The notes beneath the pieces were generated by a model. The model had not been told where the DNA came from. It was given only the letters and a program-made list of their open reading frames with translations, and did not search any database. A stretch of DNA of 8,171 nt. Source: an uncultured Flavobacteriales bacterium (GTDB taxonomy: Bacteria; Bacteroidota; Bacteroidia; Flavobacteriales_D; Crocinitomicaceae). Both the position numbers and the translations under genes were made by a program. Positions 1 through 7,400 of this stretch are shown here, piece after piece (positions within the stretch are counted from its first letter, which is position 1; every line of letters starts with the position of its first letter). The stretch covers positions 1 through 8,171 of the forward strand of contig CAJWCX010000039.1 in NCBI GenBank assembly GCA_913031405.1, written 5' to 3'.

Positions 1-16
1 TAATTAATTTTTTCAT
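1..16 (-). CDS. possible start of a downstream gene, cut by the left edge
   Basis: An ATG on the minus strand at 16-14 opens a frame reading M-K-K-L-I before the window ends. It lies 65 nt after the gpmI stop, on the same strand. Between the two I see no hairpin followed by a T tract, so read-through from gpmI is possible. M-K-K followed by hydrophobic residues fits a signal peptide, but it is also a common start for cytoplasmic proteins such as response regulators. Five codons cannot identify a product, and the ATG may be chance in AT-rich sequence. Confidence 0.3.
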
Positions 17-81
17 AATAGGTGTTTTTGATTATATGAACTTTAGAAAATTCTACGAGACGTTGTTTTTAATTTGAAAAA

Positions 82-1596
82 TCATCTTTGAATCAGAGAT
101 TCTCCAGTCATTTCATTTGGTTTTTCGATGCCAAATAACTTCAATATCGTAGGGGCAATATCTCCCAAAATACCGTCTTTTACTTTATTATTAATATTAT
201 CCTTAGAAACTAAAATAAAGGGAACGGGGTTGAGGCTGTGAGCCGTATGGGGAGATCCATCTTGATTGATCGCGAGATCAGCATTGCCATGATCTGCAAT
301 AACAATAAATGAGTATCCTTCTTTAAGGCCTGCGTTTATGATATTTTGAAGACAGGAATCTACCGTTTCCACGGCTTTGACAATCGCATTAAAAACTCCG
401 GTATGACCTACCATATCTGGATTTGCAAAATTAAGACAAAGAAAATCTGGGCCCCCCGAACCAAGTTCTTGTATAACCTTTTGTGTGACTTCAAATGCAC
501 TCATCTCGGGTTGTAAATCATATGTCGCCACTTTTGGTGAGTTCACAAGTATTCTCTTCTCCATTCTAAAGGGTTCTTCTTGACCTCCATTGAGAAAAAA
601 GGTAACATGTGGGTATTTTTCTGTTTCGGCAATTCTTAATTGTGATTTCCCGTTTTTTGAAAGGACCTCACCGAGGGTGTTGCAAATGTTTTCTTTGTCG
701 AAAATAACCTGGACATTTTTAAATGTTTCATCATATCTGGTCATGCAATAGTAATTCAGCTGGAGCTTTTTCATTTGATAACCTGAAAAATCTCTTTGGG
801 TCAGTGCAGTGGTAATTTCTCTCGGACGGTCTGAACGAAAATTGAAACAAATAATAGTATCTCCCTCTTCAATTAGACCTCGTCGATCGATCATTGAAGG
901 CTCGACAAATTCGTCTGTGATACCACTGTCATATGCTTGTTTTAGGGCCTCACTGGCCGAGTTAAATTGATCTCCACTTCCTTTGATCATTAGGTCATAG
1001 GCTTTTTTAATGCGTTCCCATCTCTGATCCCGATCCATCGCATAATAACGACCAATAACACTAGCTATTTTAACATTATTTGCTGAAGCAACACCTTCTA
1101 GGTTATGAATAAAAGCCAATCCGCTTTTGGGGTCACAGTCTCTTCCGTCAGTAAAAACATGAACATAGGAGCGATCCAAACCATAAGACCCAGACAGCTT
1201 GCATAGTGCATGAAGATGTTCCTGACTGCTGTGAACCCCGCCTTCGGAAACAAGCCCCATAAAGTGCATCTTTTTTCCATTCTTTTTTACCTTTTGAAAG
1301 GCATCAACAATACCTGGTTGTTTTTCAAAGCTGTTATTTTCAATCGTCTTATTGATTCTCGACAGTTCTTGATAAACGATTCTTCCCGCGCCTATGTTTA
1401 AATGTCCAACCTCAGAATTCCCCATCTGACCTTCAGGAAGTCCTACTTTTTCTCCAAAAGTTTGCAATGTAGCATTGGGGTATGTCTTCTGAAGCATATC
1501 ATAGCACGGTGTTTCCGCCATTTGAATAGCATCTGTGTGGTCGGCTTTACCGATGCCCCAACCGTCTAAAATAATCAGTCCGACTTTATTTTTCAT
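82..1596 (-). CDS. gpmI: 2,3-bisphosphoglycerate-independent phosphoglycerate mutase
   Basis: This cytoplasmic glycolytic and gluconeogenic enzyme interconverts 3- and 2-phosphoglycerate through a phosphoserine intermediate, using two Mn2+ ions and no bisphosphoglycerate. The protein has 504 residues, the usual length for the family. The metal and catalytic residues are all visible: D11 in ILDGWG, the nucleophile S61 in GNSEVGH, D394 and H398 in PDMVGH, D435-H436 in ADHGN, and H453 in PHTAHS. Substrate-binding motifs of the inserted domain are also present: H122 in GGVHS, TDGRD at 149-153, R183 and R189 in GRYYAMDRD, FRSDRPRE around 253-260, and K327 in ETEKYPH. The frame is open upstream to an ATG at 1764, but I chose the ATG at 1596: the family begins right there with M-x-x-K-x-x-L-I-I-L-D-G-W-G, and the extra 56 codons lie over the 3' end of the kinase gene. 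The start overlaps the kinase stop by 11 nt, which suggests coupled translation. No Shine-Dalgarno sequence is evident. Confidence 0.97.
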   Translation of the reverse strand: MKNKVGLIILDGWGIGKADHTDAIQMAETPCYDMLQKTYPNATLQTFGEKVGLPEGQMGNSEVGHLNIGAGRIVYQELSRINKTIENNSFEKQPGIVDAFQKVKKNGKKMHFMGLVSEGGVHSSQEHLHALCKLSGSYGLDRSYVHVFTDGRDCDPKSGLAFIHNLEGVASANNVKIASVIGRYYAMDRDQRWERIKKAYDLMIKGSGDQFNSASEALKQAYDSGITDEFVEPSMIDRRGLIEEGDTIICFNFRSDRPREITTALTQRDFSGYQMKKLQLNYYCMTRYDETFKNVQVIFDKENICNTLGEVLSKNGKSQLRIAETEKYPHVTFFLNGGQEEPFRMEKRILVNSPKVATYDLQPEMSAFEVTQKVIQELGSGGPDFLCLNFANPDMVGHTGVFNAIVKAVETVDSCLQNIINAGLKEGYSFIVIADHGNADLAINQDGSPHTAHSLNPVPFILVSKDNINNKVKDGILGDIAPTILKLFGIEKPNEMTGESLIQR

Positions 1597-2488
1597 AGGG
1601 TAAGCTAATTGTGAATATCGATCCAACAGGTTCGTTTTGTTGATAGAAAACATCACCGCCATGAAGCTGAATAAACTGCTTTGCGATATACAGACCCAGG
1701 CCACTCCCTTTTTTTGATCTGGTTTCCTCATTTCCAATTCGAAAAAACTTATTGAAAATAGCATTTTGATGAGGTTCTTTGATTCCTGGACCTCGATCGA
1801 AAATAGAAATCAGGCAGTTTGCACCCTTCTTTTTTAAACTGATTTTAATTTCTTGAGCCCCCCCATATTTTATTGCGTTTTCCAAGATGTTATTGATGCT
1901 CGTTTCAATCATAAATGCATCTACATAAACAATGGCAGATTCATCAGCATCTAGCCGAATACTTTTGATGTTGTATCTTTTCTCGTAATTCTTTATAATT
2001 TCCTTTAAAACCAGACTCATGTCGACATCGGTTTTGTCTGTTGATATTCCCTTATTATCGAGGCGAGAGGCATTGATAATGTTGTCAATAAGTATTTTTA
2101 AGCGATCATTTTCAGCAATTGCTTTATCTACGAGAGCTTGTTTTTGTGGCTCTTTTAGTTCTCTGCGTGAAGACAGCGTTTGTAGGGCAAGTTGTATTGA
2201 TGTTAAGGGGGTTTTAAGTTCGTGAGTAATAGAAAGCATAAAGTTGTTTTGATTTTGTGATAACTCAATTTCTTTTTTTATCGATTTTTGAATTTGCCAA
2301 AATCCTGCCATGAGAATCAGGATGAAAACAAAACCTTCTCCTAAAATCATGAAAACACGCCTCGAAGTTTGTTCGTCCGAGGAATCAACTAAAGCCCCAA
2401 GGTCAAGGATTTGATATCCCCACCATAGGAATTGTAATACAACGTAAAATGCCAATAAATATATTAGTATGTTAGACCTTTTTGTCAT
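1586..2488 (-). CDS. membrane sensor histidine kinase (HisKA-HATPase_c)
   Basis: A two-component sensor kinase of 300 residues. Two hydrophobic segments, about 7-25 and 46-65, probably span the inner membrane and leave an external loop of only about 20 residues. No HAMP, PAS or other sensor domain is visible. The HisKA dimerisation domain follows (about 82-145) with phospho-acceptor H89 in SITHELKTPL. The ATPase domain (about 185-298) shows the N box with N204 in NNILENAIKYG, the G1 box DRGPGI at 231-236, the F box FNKFFRIGNEETR at 245-257, and the G2 box GSGLGLYIAK at 261-270. All catalytic motifs look intact. The start ATG shares one base with the deacetylase stop (TAATG) and the 3' end overlaps gpmI. 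No response regulator lies in the window, so its partner is unknown. The architecture resembles the small two-helix kinases of Bacteroidota such as RprX or PorY, but I cannot assign it to either. Confidence 0.93.
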   Translation of the reverse strand: MTKRSNILIYLLAFYVVLQFLWWGYQILDLGALVDSSDEQTSRRVFMILGEGFVFILILMAGFWQIQKSIKKEIELSQNQNNFMLSITHELKTPLTSIQLALQTLSSRRELKEPQKQALVDKAIAENDRLKILIDNIINASRLDNKGISTDKTDVDMSLVLKEIIKNYEKRYNIKSIRLDADESAIVYVDAFMIETSINNILENAIKYGGAQEIKISLKKKGANCLISIFDRGPGIKEPHQNAIFNKFFRIGNEETRSKKGSGLGLYIAKQFIQLHGGDVFYQQNEPVGSIFTISLPYEK

Positions 2489-3096
2489 TAAGCTACCGTT
2501 TTAAATATTAAATTTTTCTCTTTAATGATGCCGATGACTTTTGGCAAACAGGCCATCATTAGTTTTGCCGATTTCTTACTATTATGAAAAAGCAAAATAT
2601 CACCACCTTTGATTAAAGCTGCTTTTTTTACAATGGTTTCTTCATCAATAGTGCGGTCATAGTCATGAGCGTTCCATGTCCACATCACTGTTTTTTTACC
2701 CATTCTAGTCACTTGCCTTTCTTGTTCTCTGGTGAGCCTTCCATATGGAGGTCTAAACAGAATAGTATTCATGAGATCATCTGTTTTTTTAATGGATTTG
2801 AGGTATTCCTCATTGTCTGTTCTACTACCCTTTTCATGGTTGTAGGTGTGGTTTCCAACCATATGACCGAACTGTTTCATCTTTTTATAAATGGCGGGGT
2901 ATTTCTCAACTTGGCTTCCGATACAAAAAAAGGTGGCTTGAATATTTTCTTTATTTAAGAATTCCAAAAGCCATGGTGTTACGGTCTCATCAGGTCCATC
3001 GTCAAAAGTAAGATAAACTGAACTTGGGTCTTTACCAGTCCATTTCCTATTCCAAAAAAGGGATTGAATCAAATATGGAACTCGGAAAAAACGCAT
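2488..3096 (-). CDS. polysaccharide deacetylase family protein (NodB homology domain, CE4)
   Basis: The protein has 202 residues and is almost entirely one NodB domain, the metal-dependent carbohydrate esterase 4 fold that removes acetyl groups from N-acetylated sugars. Motif 1 is TFDDGPD (30-36), with D32 the expected general base and D33 a metal ligand. Motif 2 is HTYNH (83-87), both histidines metal ligands. Motif 3 is RPPYG (115-119). A W/D-rich segment at 139-147 (MWTWNAHDYD lies around here) is probably motif 4, and LLFHNS (168-173) contains motif 5 with H171. I see no signal peptide or lipobox; the N-terminus (M-R-F-F-R-V-P-Y-L-I) is short, basic and hydrophobic, as is usual for the small single-domain Bacteroidota members, so its location is uncertain. 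The true substrate (peptidoglycan, surface glycan or protein-linked glycan) cannot be read from sequence. It starts 9 nt after the DUF2723 gene and overlaps the kinase by 1 nt, placing it in the same operon. Confidence 0.92.
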   Translation of the reverse strand: MRFFRVPYLIQSLFWNRKWTGKDPSSVYLTFDDGPDETVTPWLLEFLNKENIQATFFCIGSQVEKYPAIYKKMKQFGHMVGNHTYNHEKGSRTDNEEYLKSIKKTDDLMNTILFRPPYGRLTREQERQVTRMGKKTVMWTWNAHDYDRTIDEETIVKKAALIKGGDILLFHNSKKSAKLMMACLPKVIGIIKEKNLIFKTVA

Positions 3097-3105
3097 TAAT
3101 AATGA

Positions 3106-6100
3106 TTACTTAGTAACACCATAATCATAGATGATTTTGATTTCATCAAAATACCGTTCAAGAGATCTTAATTTACTTTGAACTATAACTCTAGAGTCAT
3201 CATCATCATCATCATTGATCGCGGCATTTGCTTTTTTAAGTAGTGATGATACATTTCTATGAACTTTAGTCAATGATTCTTCCAAAAGTTGACCCGTATT
3301 CAGTGGGTCCTCTTCTTTTGCGGTAACGTGCATCATGTGAAGGCCATGAATTGCTGCAAAAAGAATATCAGAGTTGCTTTGATCTGGACTATTCAGAAGA
3401 AGGACTTGCGAATCGCTATTTACAAAATAGTTGACAACACTCTCGTATTGTTTTATCAAGGTCTTAATTAGGGATTTCGCCTTTTGGTGCTCCCCTAGCT
3501 TCAAATAAAGCTGAGCGTATTCATGTATGGTTCCTTGCCCGCTTAGTTTGGGTCGGTGCTGAGAGCCCTTAAAAGTTTTGCCTTTTAATCCCCCCCTTAT
3601 GTAACTAGCTTTTGCAAAGGTCTCATCAATCTGTTTGAGCATGGATAAGTTTATCTGTGAGGATTGATCAATCAGGCCTTGATAACCTGGAAGTGGAACG
3701 GGAGTCACAGATGATGTACCTACAGCGTCTGCAGAAATAAAAGTATTTGAGTTGGGTTGAAGGTAAATAAAAGCTGCATAACTAACATAATTGTCCCTTA
3801 GAGTAGGTTGGCCATATAAATCATCACCAAATCCAAGCACAACGTCAGCAGGCATTATCTTTAAAGATCTGTCTAATACTTTTGTGGCCCTCAAGGTGTC
3901 TTGTCTTTCGGCTAAAGCATTGGCTAAGGTTAAAAATAATTTTCTGTAATCAGAAGTGTGGCGTCTTGCATAGTAATCAGTGATTACTGTAGGGTCTGCC
4001 ATGTTTCCGAAGCTATAGTTTTTCATTAAGTTAGCATAGGTCTTTTCAATGTTTAAGTTATTACCAGGAAGAGGGGTAAATTCATAGCCAACCCCTTGTT
4101 TTTTAAGGTATTTAGCAAGGCTTTTGGCCACCTCATTTCCAATGCTTGAGAAGTAGATACCTCTTTTCCAGTCGAAATTAGCCAACACATCAAGAATCAT
4201 TATTTGTTCTCTTGTAATGGGCGCGTCAATGGTAATGCTCAGCTCTTCAGGACACAAACCAATATCTTCTTTGGAAATAATGCCCGAAGCAACAGCATTT
4301 TTTTTGTTAACCTTAAGTGTGAATGAATTGGCTGGACAAAGGTTGAGTGCTTCAGTTAAGCCACCCTCCTGTGTCTTAGTCCCTACAAAGAAATAGTCTT
4401 TTTCCATATACGACATCATTTTACTCAAGTCCACGCTGCCCCATCCTTTATCGAATTGATCAAAGGAAGTATTTAAGTCCGGAAACTTTTTAATCATCTC
4501 ATAAGCATTGACAATAGATGCCGATAAGGAGTTGACATCCTTGTTTAAGAAATTGATGTACTTACTAGTATCTTTATATGGAACTCTGTTTTTTATAGCA
4601 TTAACAATATCATTCTTTAGTATAACATATTTTGTTTTCGCCAGCTCTCTGTTTTTAGGGTTTTCCAGTCGGAGGTCAATCAGTCTTTTAAAGTTTTCAG
4701 GTTTCACATCAGTAGCTAAAAATAAATAGTATAAACCTTCTTGAAAATACATCACATCGGTTGTTCCACCATACATAAGAATTTGGTCTTTTGAAAAACC
4801 AATGGGTAAAGGGTCTGAGTCATAGGCCTTCATTTTCATTTGGTTGGTATACCAATCTGTTCCCATTAAAGAGAGATTACACACTCTCACATCCGTTCGA
4901 TAACCTTCAACCTCTTGCATATACCATAGTGGGAAAGTATCATTATCTCCGAAGGTGAAAAGAATACCGTTTTTTTCACATGAAACTAGGTAGTTTTTAG
5001 CGAGATCTCTAGCGGTAGTTTTTCCACTTCTGTCGTGATCATCCCATCCCTGAGTCGCCAGAATTAGAGGCACAGCAAGTCCGAGTGTTCCCGCTACTCC
5101 AATATTGATATTAGGGTTATTTATTTTTACACGTGATTTTAAAAAATCAATAATGGCATAGGTGCCAAAACTGATCCACATGCTAAAGAAGTAAAAGGAT
5201 CCGGCGTATGCATAGTCTCTTTCACGAGGCTCAAATGGCTTTTGATTTAAGTAAAGGACTATTGCAATTCCGGTAAAAAAGAATGCAAGTGTCAAAACAA
5301 AGGCATCTTTAGGCGCTTTTCGATAATGAAAAATAAGACCAATAAGCCCAAATATTAATGGAATGAAATAAAATTTATTGTTTGATTTATTTTGGGAGGT
5401 ATAAAAAGGAGCGTGCTTTTGGCTACCAAGCCTAGCCTCGTCTATGAAGTCAATTCCTGAGATCCAGTTTCCCCTCATGTTATCGCCATGTCCCTGGATA
5501 TCATTTTGACGACCTGCAAAATTCCACATGAAATATCTGAAATACATCCAATTCATCTGATAGCTCATAAAGTATCTTAGATTTTCACGAGTTGTGGGTA
5601 GCCTTTTTTCGTCTTTACCCTCGGGAGCATCAATATCTGGGTTATTTGAGTCATAACCGGACCAGTATATGTACCCCGGGATTTTTTTTGCATCGGCCAT
5701 GTACATTCTTGGGAAAAACACACTTTGTTCTCCTTCATAAGTCGGGATTTGATTTTTTCTTAAATCAGCATTGGTTACAAAATATTTCTCTTCTAATTCG
5801 AGTTCGCTATTATTGGATTGTTGATTCATCCATTTTTCGGCGTCTGCTTCTTCTTCAAATCCTTTTAGGTCAACTTCTCCGTCGCCAACCACCCATTTTC
5901 TCAAATGTATGGGGTTGCTGTCATCCCAGTTGGAAGGATCACTGCTCCGATTCCATCTTTTTTTTCCGTTTGCATCCACGATGAATTCGCCATATCGATC
6001 TTTTTCAAACTCACCTCCGCTTTCTTTCGAATTCCAATGTGGACCGCTTATTAGAGGCGATTTACCGTATTGGTCTCTTTTAAGATATGAGTGTAATGTA

Positions 6101-7101
6101 ACCAGGTTTTCAGGGTCATTTTCGTCAAGAGGGGTGTTTGCATTTGACCTGATCACAATAACAGCAAAGGATCCGTAACCAATCAAAAGGAAAACAAGCC
6201 CCATGAGTGAATTAGATAAAAGGTGCATGTTGTTTTTACGCGCATACCGAACTCCTAAGACACAAATTGCCACAAGCAAGGCAAAGAAGAACATAGACCC
6301 CGAATAAAATGGAAGTCCCAAGGAATTTACAAATGCGATTTCAAAGCTTGAAGCAAGAGAAATAGTGCCAGGAATAATTCCTTCTTGAATGAAGCCAAGA
6401 ATTAAAATTGAGACAACACCAGTAATAAAAAACCCCTTATTCGTGGTTTCTTTAATCCTAAAATAAATAACGTATCCAATTGCAGGAATCACAAGAATGC
6501 CAAGGAGGTGTACTCCAATAGCAAGTCCTAAAAGAAAGAGAATGAGAAGCAGCCAGCGGTTGGGACTAATATCATTGGCAAGACTATTTGATTGAAGCTG
6601 GGATATTTCTTCATCCCATTTTAAGATGGCCCAGAAGATGACAGCTGTAAACAATGATGCCATGGCATACACCTCTCCTTCAACTGCCGAGAACCAAAAT
6701 GAATCCGTGAAAGTATAAGCTAGAGCTCCAATCGAGGCCGAAATAAAAATTCCAATTTGGTCATGGTTTTCAAGTGATTTTTTACTTTGAAGAATTAATT
6801 TCTTTAGAAGAAGTGTAATAGACCAGAACATAAATAGGATGGTAAACGAGCTAGAAAGTGCAGAAAGTGCATTGATGTAGAAAGCGACATTTTCGGGCGC
6901 TGCGAAGAATGAAAAAACCCTGCCCAATATCATATATAGAGGGGCTCCTGGAGGGTGGCCAACTTCAAGTTTGTATGCCGCAGTAATGTATTCTCCGCAA
7001 TCCCATAAGCTGGCTGTGTCTTCTATGGTCAATAGATATACGATTGTTGCTATAGCGAAGACAACCCAGCCATTTATTTTATTAATGAAATTATAATTCA
7101 T
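3106..7101 (-). CDS. DUF2723 (GT117) protein O-mannosyltransferase-like membrane protein
   Basis: This 1331-residue protein matches the DUF2723 family. It is placed with GT-C glycosyltransferases in CAZy GT117, whose animal member TMEM260 is a protein O-mannosyltransferase. The N-terminal signature is clear: T-x-S-L-W-D-C-G-E-Y around 29-38, then KLEVGHPPGAPLYMILGR (44-61); D34 and E37 are candidate catalytic acids in the first external loop. Hydrophobic segments lie near 10-26, 72-100, 117-160, 183-213, 224-240, 262-285, 297-317, 577-592, 600-618, 632-654 and 667-683. A hydrophilic region at 318-575 separates the two membrane blocks. Other stretches I recognise from Bacteroidota homologues are RQNDIQGHG (531-539), the EPRERDYAYAGSF region (624-636), GWDDHDRSGK (685-694) and FGDNDTFPLWY (717-727). 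Residues 690-1331 appear soluble, with a TPR-like helical stretch near the end and a six-aspartate run close to the C-terminus. It is longer than the roughly 1000-1100 residues I expect for flavobacterial homologues. It is the first gene of the operon. A role in general O-glycosylation of exported proteins is inference. Confidence 0.9.
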   Translation of the reverse strand: MNYNFINKINGWVVFAIATIVYLLTIEDTASLWDCGEYITAAYKLEVGHPPGAPLYMILGRVFSFFAAPENVAFYINALSALSSSFTILFMFWSITLLLKKLILQSKKSLENHDQIGIFISASIGALAYTFTDSFWFSAVEGEVYAMASLFTAVIFWAILKWDEEISQLQSNSLANDISPNRWLLLILFLLGLAIGVHLLGILVIPAIGYVIYFRIKETTNKGFFITGVVSILILGFIQEGIIPGTISLASSFEIAFVNSLGLPFYSGSMFFFALLVAICVLGVRYARKNNMHLLSNSLMGLVFLLIGYGSFAVIVIRSNANTPLDENDPENLVTLHSYLKRDQYGKSPLISGPHWNSKESGGEFEKDRYGEFIVDANGKKRWNRSSDPSNWDDSNPIHLRKWVVGDGEVDLKGFEEEADAEKWMNQQSNNSELELEEKYFVTNADLRKNQIPTYEGEQSVFFPRMYMADAKKIPGYIYWSGYDSNNPDIDAPEGKDEKRLPTTRENLRYFMSYQMNWMYFRYFMWNFAGRQNDIQGHGDNMRGNWISGIDFIDEARLGSQKHAPFYTSQNKSNNKFYFIPLIFGLIGLIFHYRKAPKDAFVLTLAFFFTGIAIVLYLNQKPFEPRERDYAYAGSFYFFSMWISFGTYAIIDFLKSRVKINNPNINIGVAGTLGLAVPLILATQGWDDHDRSGKTTARDLAKNYLVSCEKNGILFTFGDNDTFPLWYMQEVEGYRTDVRVCNLSLMGTDWYTNQMKMKAYDSDPLPIGFSKDQILMYGGTTDVMYFQEGLYYLFLATDVKPENFKRLIDLRLENPKNRELAKTKYVILKNDIVNAIKNRVPYKDTSKYINFLNKDVNSLSASIVNAYEMIKKFPDLNTSFDQFDKGWGSVDLSKMMSYMEKDYFFVGTKTQEGGLTEALNLCPANSFTLKVNKKNAVASGIISKEDIGLCPEELSITIDAPITREQIMILDVLANFDWKRGIYFSSIGNEVAKSLAKYLKKQGVGYEFTPLPGNNLNIEKTYANLMKNYSFGNMADPTVITDYYARRHTSDYRKLFLTLANALAERQDTLRATKVLDRSLKIMPADVVLGFGDDLYGQPTLRDNYVSYAAFIYLQPNSNTFISADAVGTSSVTPVPLPGYQGLIDQSSQINLSMLKQIDETFAKASYIRGGLKGKTFKGSQHRPKLSGQGTIHEYAQLYLKLGEHQKAKSLIKTLIKQYESVVNYFVNSDSQVLLLNSPDQSNSDILFAAIHGLHMMHVTAKEEDPLNTGQLLEESLTKVHRNVSSLLKKANAAINDDDDDDSRVIVQSKLRSLERYFDEIKIIYDYGVTK
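3197..3214. repeat. trinucleotide microsatellite (TCA)6 inside the DUF2723 gene
   Basis: Six perfect copies of TCA on the plus strand read as five GAT codons plus a GAC on the coding strand, giving six consecutive aspartates (N-D6-S) about 35-40 residues from the C-terminus. Gain or loss of repeat units would stay in frame and only change the length of the acidic run. Confidence 0.9.
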
Positions 7102-7128
7102 GTTCTTTTTGATTCGTTAAAGAGTTTG

Positions 7129-7136
7129 CGAATTTA
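7129..7136 (-). promoter_or_regulatory. weak candidate -7 element for the DUF2723 operon
   Basis: Read on the minus strand this is TAAATTCG, one mismatch from the Bacteroidota -7 consensus TAnnTTTG, and it would place transcription start roughly 20 nt before the ATG at 7101. No TTG is found at the expected -33 distance, and AT-rich sequence yields such matches by chance. It is the best candidate I see in the 172-bp divergent region, but it is weak. Confidence 0.2.
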
Positions 7137-7235
7137 CGAATATTAGTGTTGAGTTAAAAGAATTGAAGTGGACAAATTAAGAATGAATAAGCAATAAATT
7201 TTTCATTTACTGAATGAATAATAAAATTAAGTTCT

Positions 7236-7243
7236 TAAATTTG
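7236..7243 (+). promoter_or_regulatory. candidate -7 promoter element for tRNA-Gln
   Basis: TAAATTTG matches the Bacteroidota -7 consensus TAnnTTTG at every defined position. It sits 30 nt before the mature tRNA, which leaves a leader of about 20-25 nt for RNase P to remove. A GC-rich stretch (GCCCGCCGG, 7243-7251) follows at once in an otherwise AT-rich spacer. No clear TTG at -33 is visible, so the upstream half of the promoter is unsupported. Confidence 0.45.
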
Positions 7244-7273
7244 CCCGCCGGATTAAATACTTTAATCGCATCT

Positions 7274-7346
7274 TGACCCATGGTGTAACTGGCAACACGT
7301 CTGGTTTTGGTCCAGAAGAGTCTAGGTTCGAGCCCTAGTGGGTCAA
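7274..7346 (+). tRNA. tRNA-Gln (anticodon UUG)
   Basis: A complete 73-nt cloverleaf folds by eye. The acceptor stem is 7 bp, TGACCCA (7274-7280) with TGGGTCA (7339-7345), and includes the U1-A72 pair typical of glutamine tRNAs. The D stem is GTGT/ACAC (7283-7286/7295-7298) with GG in its loop. The anticodon stem is TCTGG/CCAGA (7300-7304/7312-7316) with loop TTTTGGT, giving anticodon TTG at 7307-7309. The variable loop has 5 nt. The T stem is CTAGG/CCTAG (7322-7326/7334-7338) with loop TTCGAGC. The discriminator is A7346. CCA is not encoded (CAC follows), so it must be added by a nucleotidyltransferase. Confidence 0.96.
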
Positions 7347-7357
7347 CACAATTCTTA

Positions 7358-7389
7358 GAGTGAATGCACCCGCATTCACTCTTTTTTTT
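7358..7389 (+). terminator. intrinsic terminator after tRNA-Gln
   Basis: A perfect 10-bp inverted repeat, GAGTGAATGC (7358-7367) and GCATTCACTC (7372-7381), encloses an ACCC loop and is followed directly by eight T residues (7382-7389). An extra A7357-T7382 pair can extend the stem. It begins 11 nt after the tRNA discriminator base and acts in the plus direction only, since the other strand lacks a T tract. It ends 11 nt before the thiL start codon. Confidence 0.9.
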
Positions 7390-7400
7390 AAGCAGTAATT

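Noticed and set aside
17..81. Terminator after gpmI
   Set aside because: No GC stem followed by T residues is visible in this 65-nt gap on the minus strand.
1597..1764. A 56-codon N-terminal extension of gpmI to an ATG at 1764
   Set aside because: The extension overlaps the kinase C-terminal coding region, does not look like iPGM, and the family begins at the internal ATG at 1596.
2019..2958. Plus-strand open frames of 68 and 97 codons opposite the kinase and deacetylase genes
   Set aside because: Both are antisense to strongly conserved motifs and have no family features or own start signals.
5592..6178. Plus-strand open frames of 130 and 89 codons opposite the DUF2723 gene
   Set aside because: They lie antisense to a well-supported gene; their translations are rich in Ser, Phe, Leu and Arg with no recognisable domain, as expected of shadow frames.
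7202..7218. Small inverted repeat TTCATT / AATGAA with a 5-nt loop in the divergent spacer
   Set aside because: A 6-bp AT-rich stem is expected by chance here; it has no T tract and no link to the promoter elements.
7323..7330. TAGGTTCG as a possible -7 element for thiL
   Set aside because: It is part of the tRNA T stem and loop, where the sequence is fixed by tRNA structure, and no TTG is at a suitable distance upstream.
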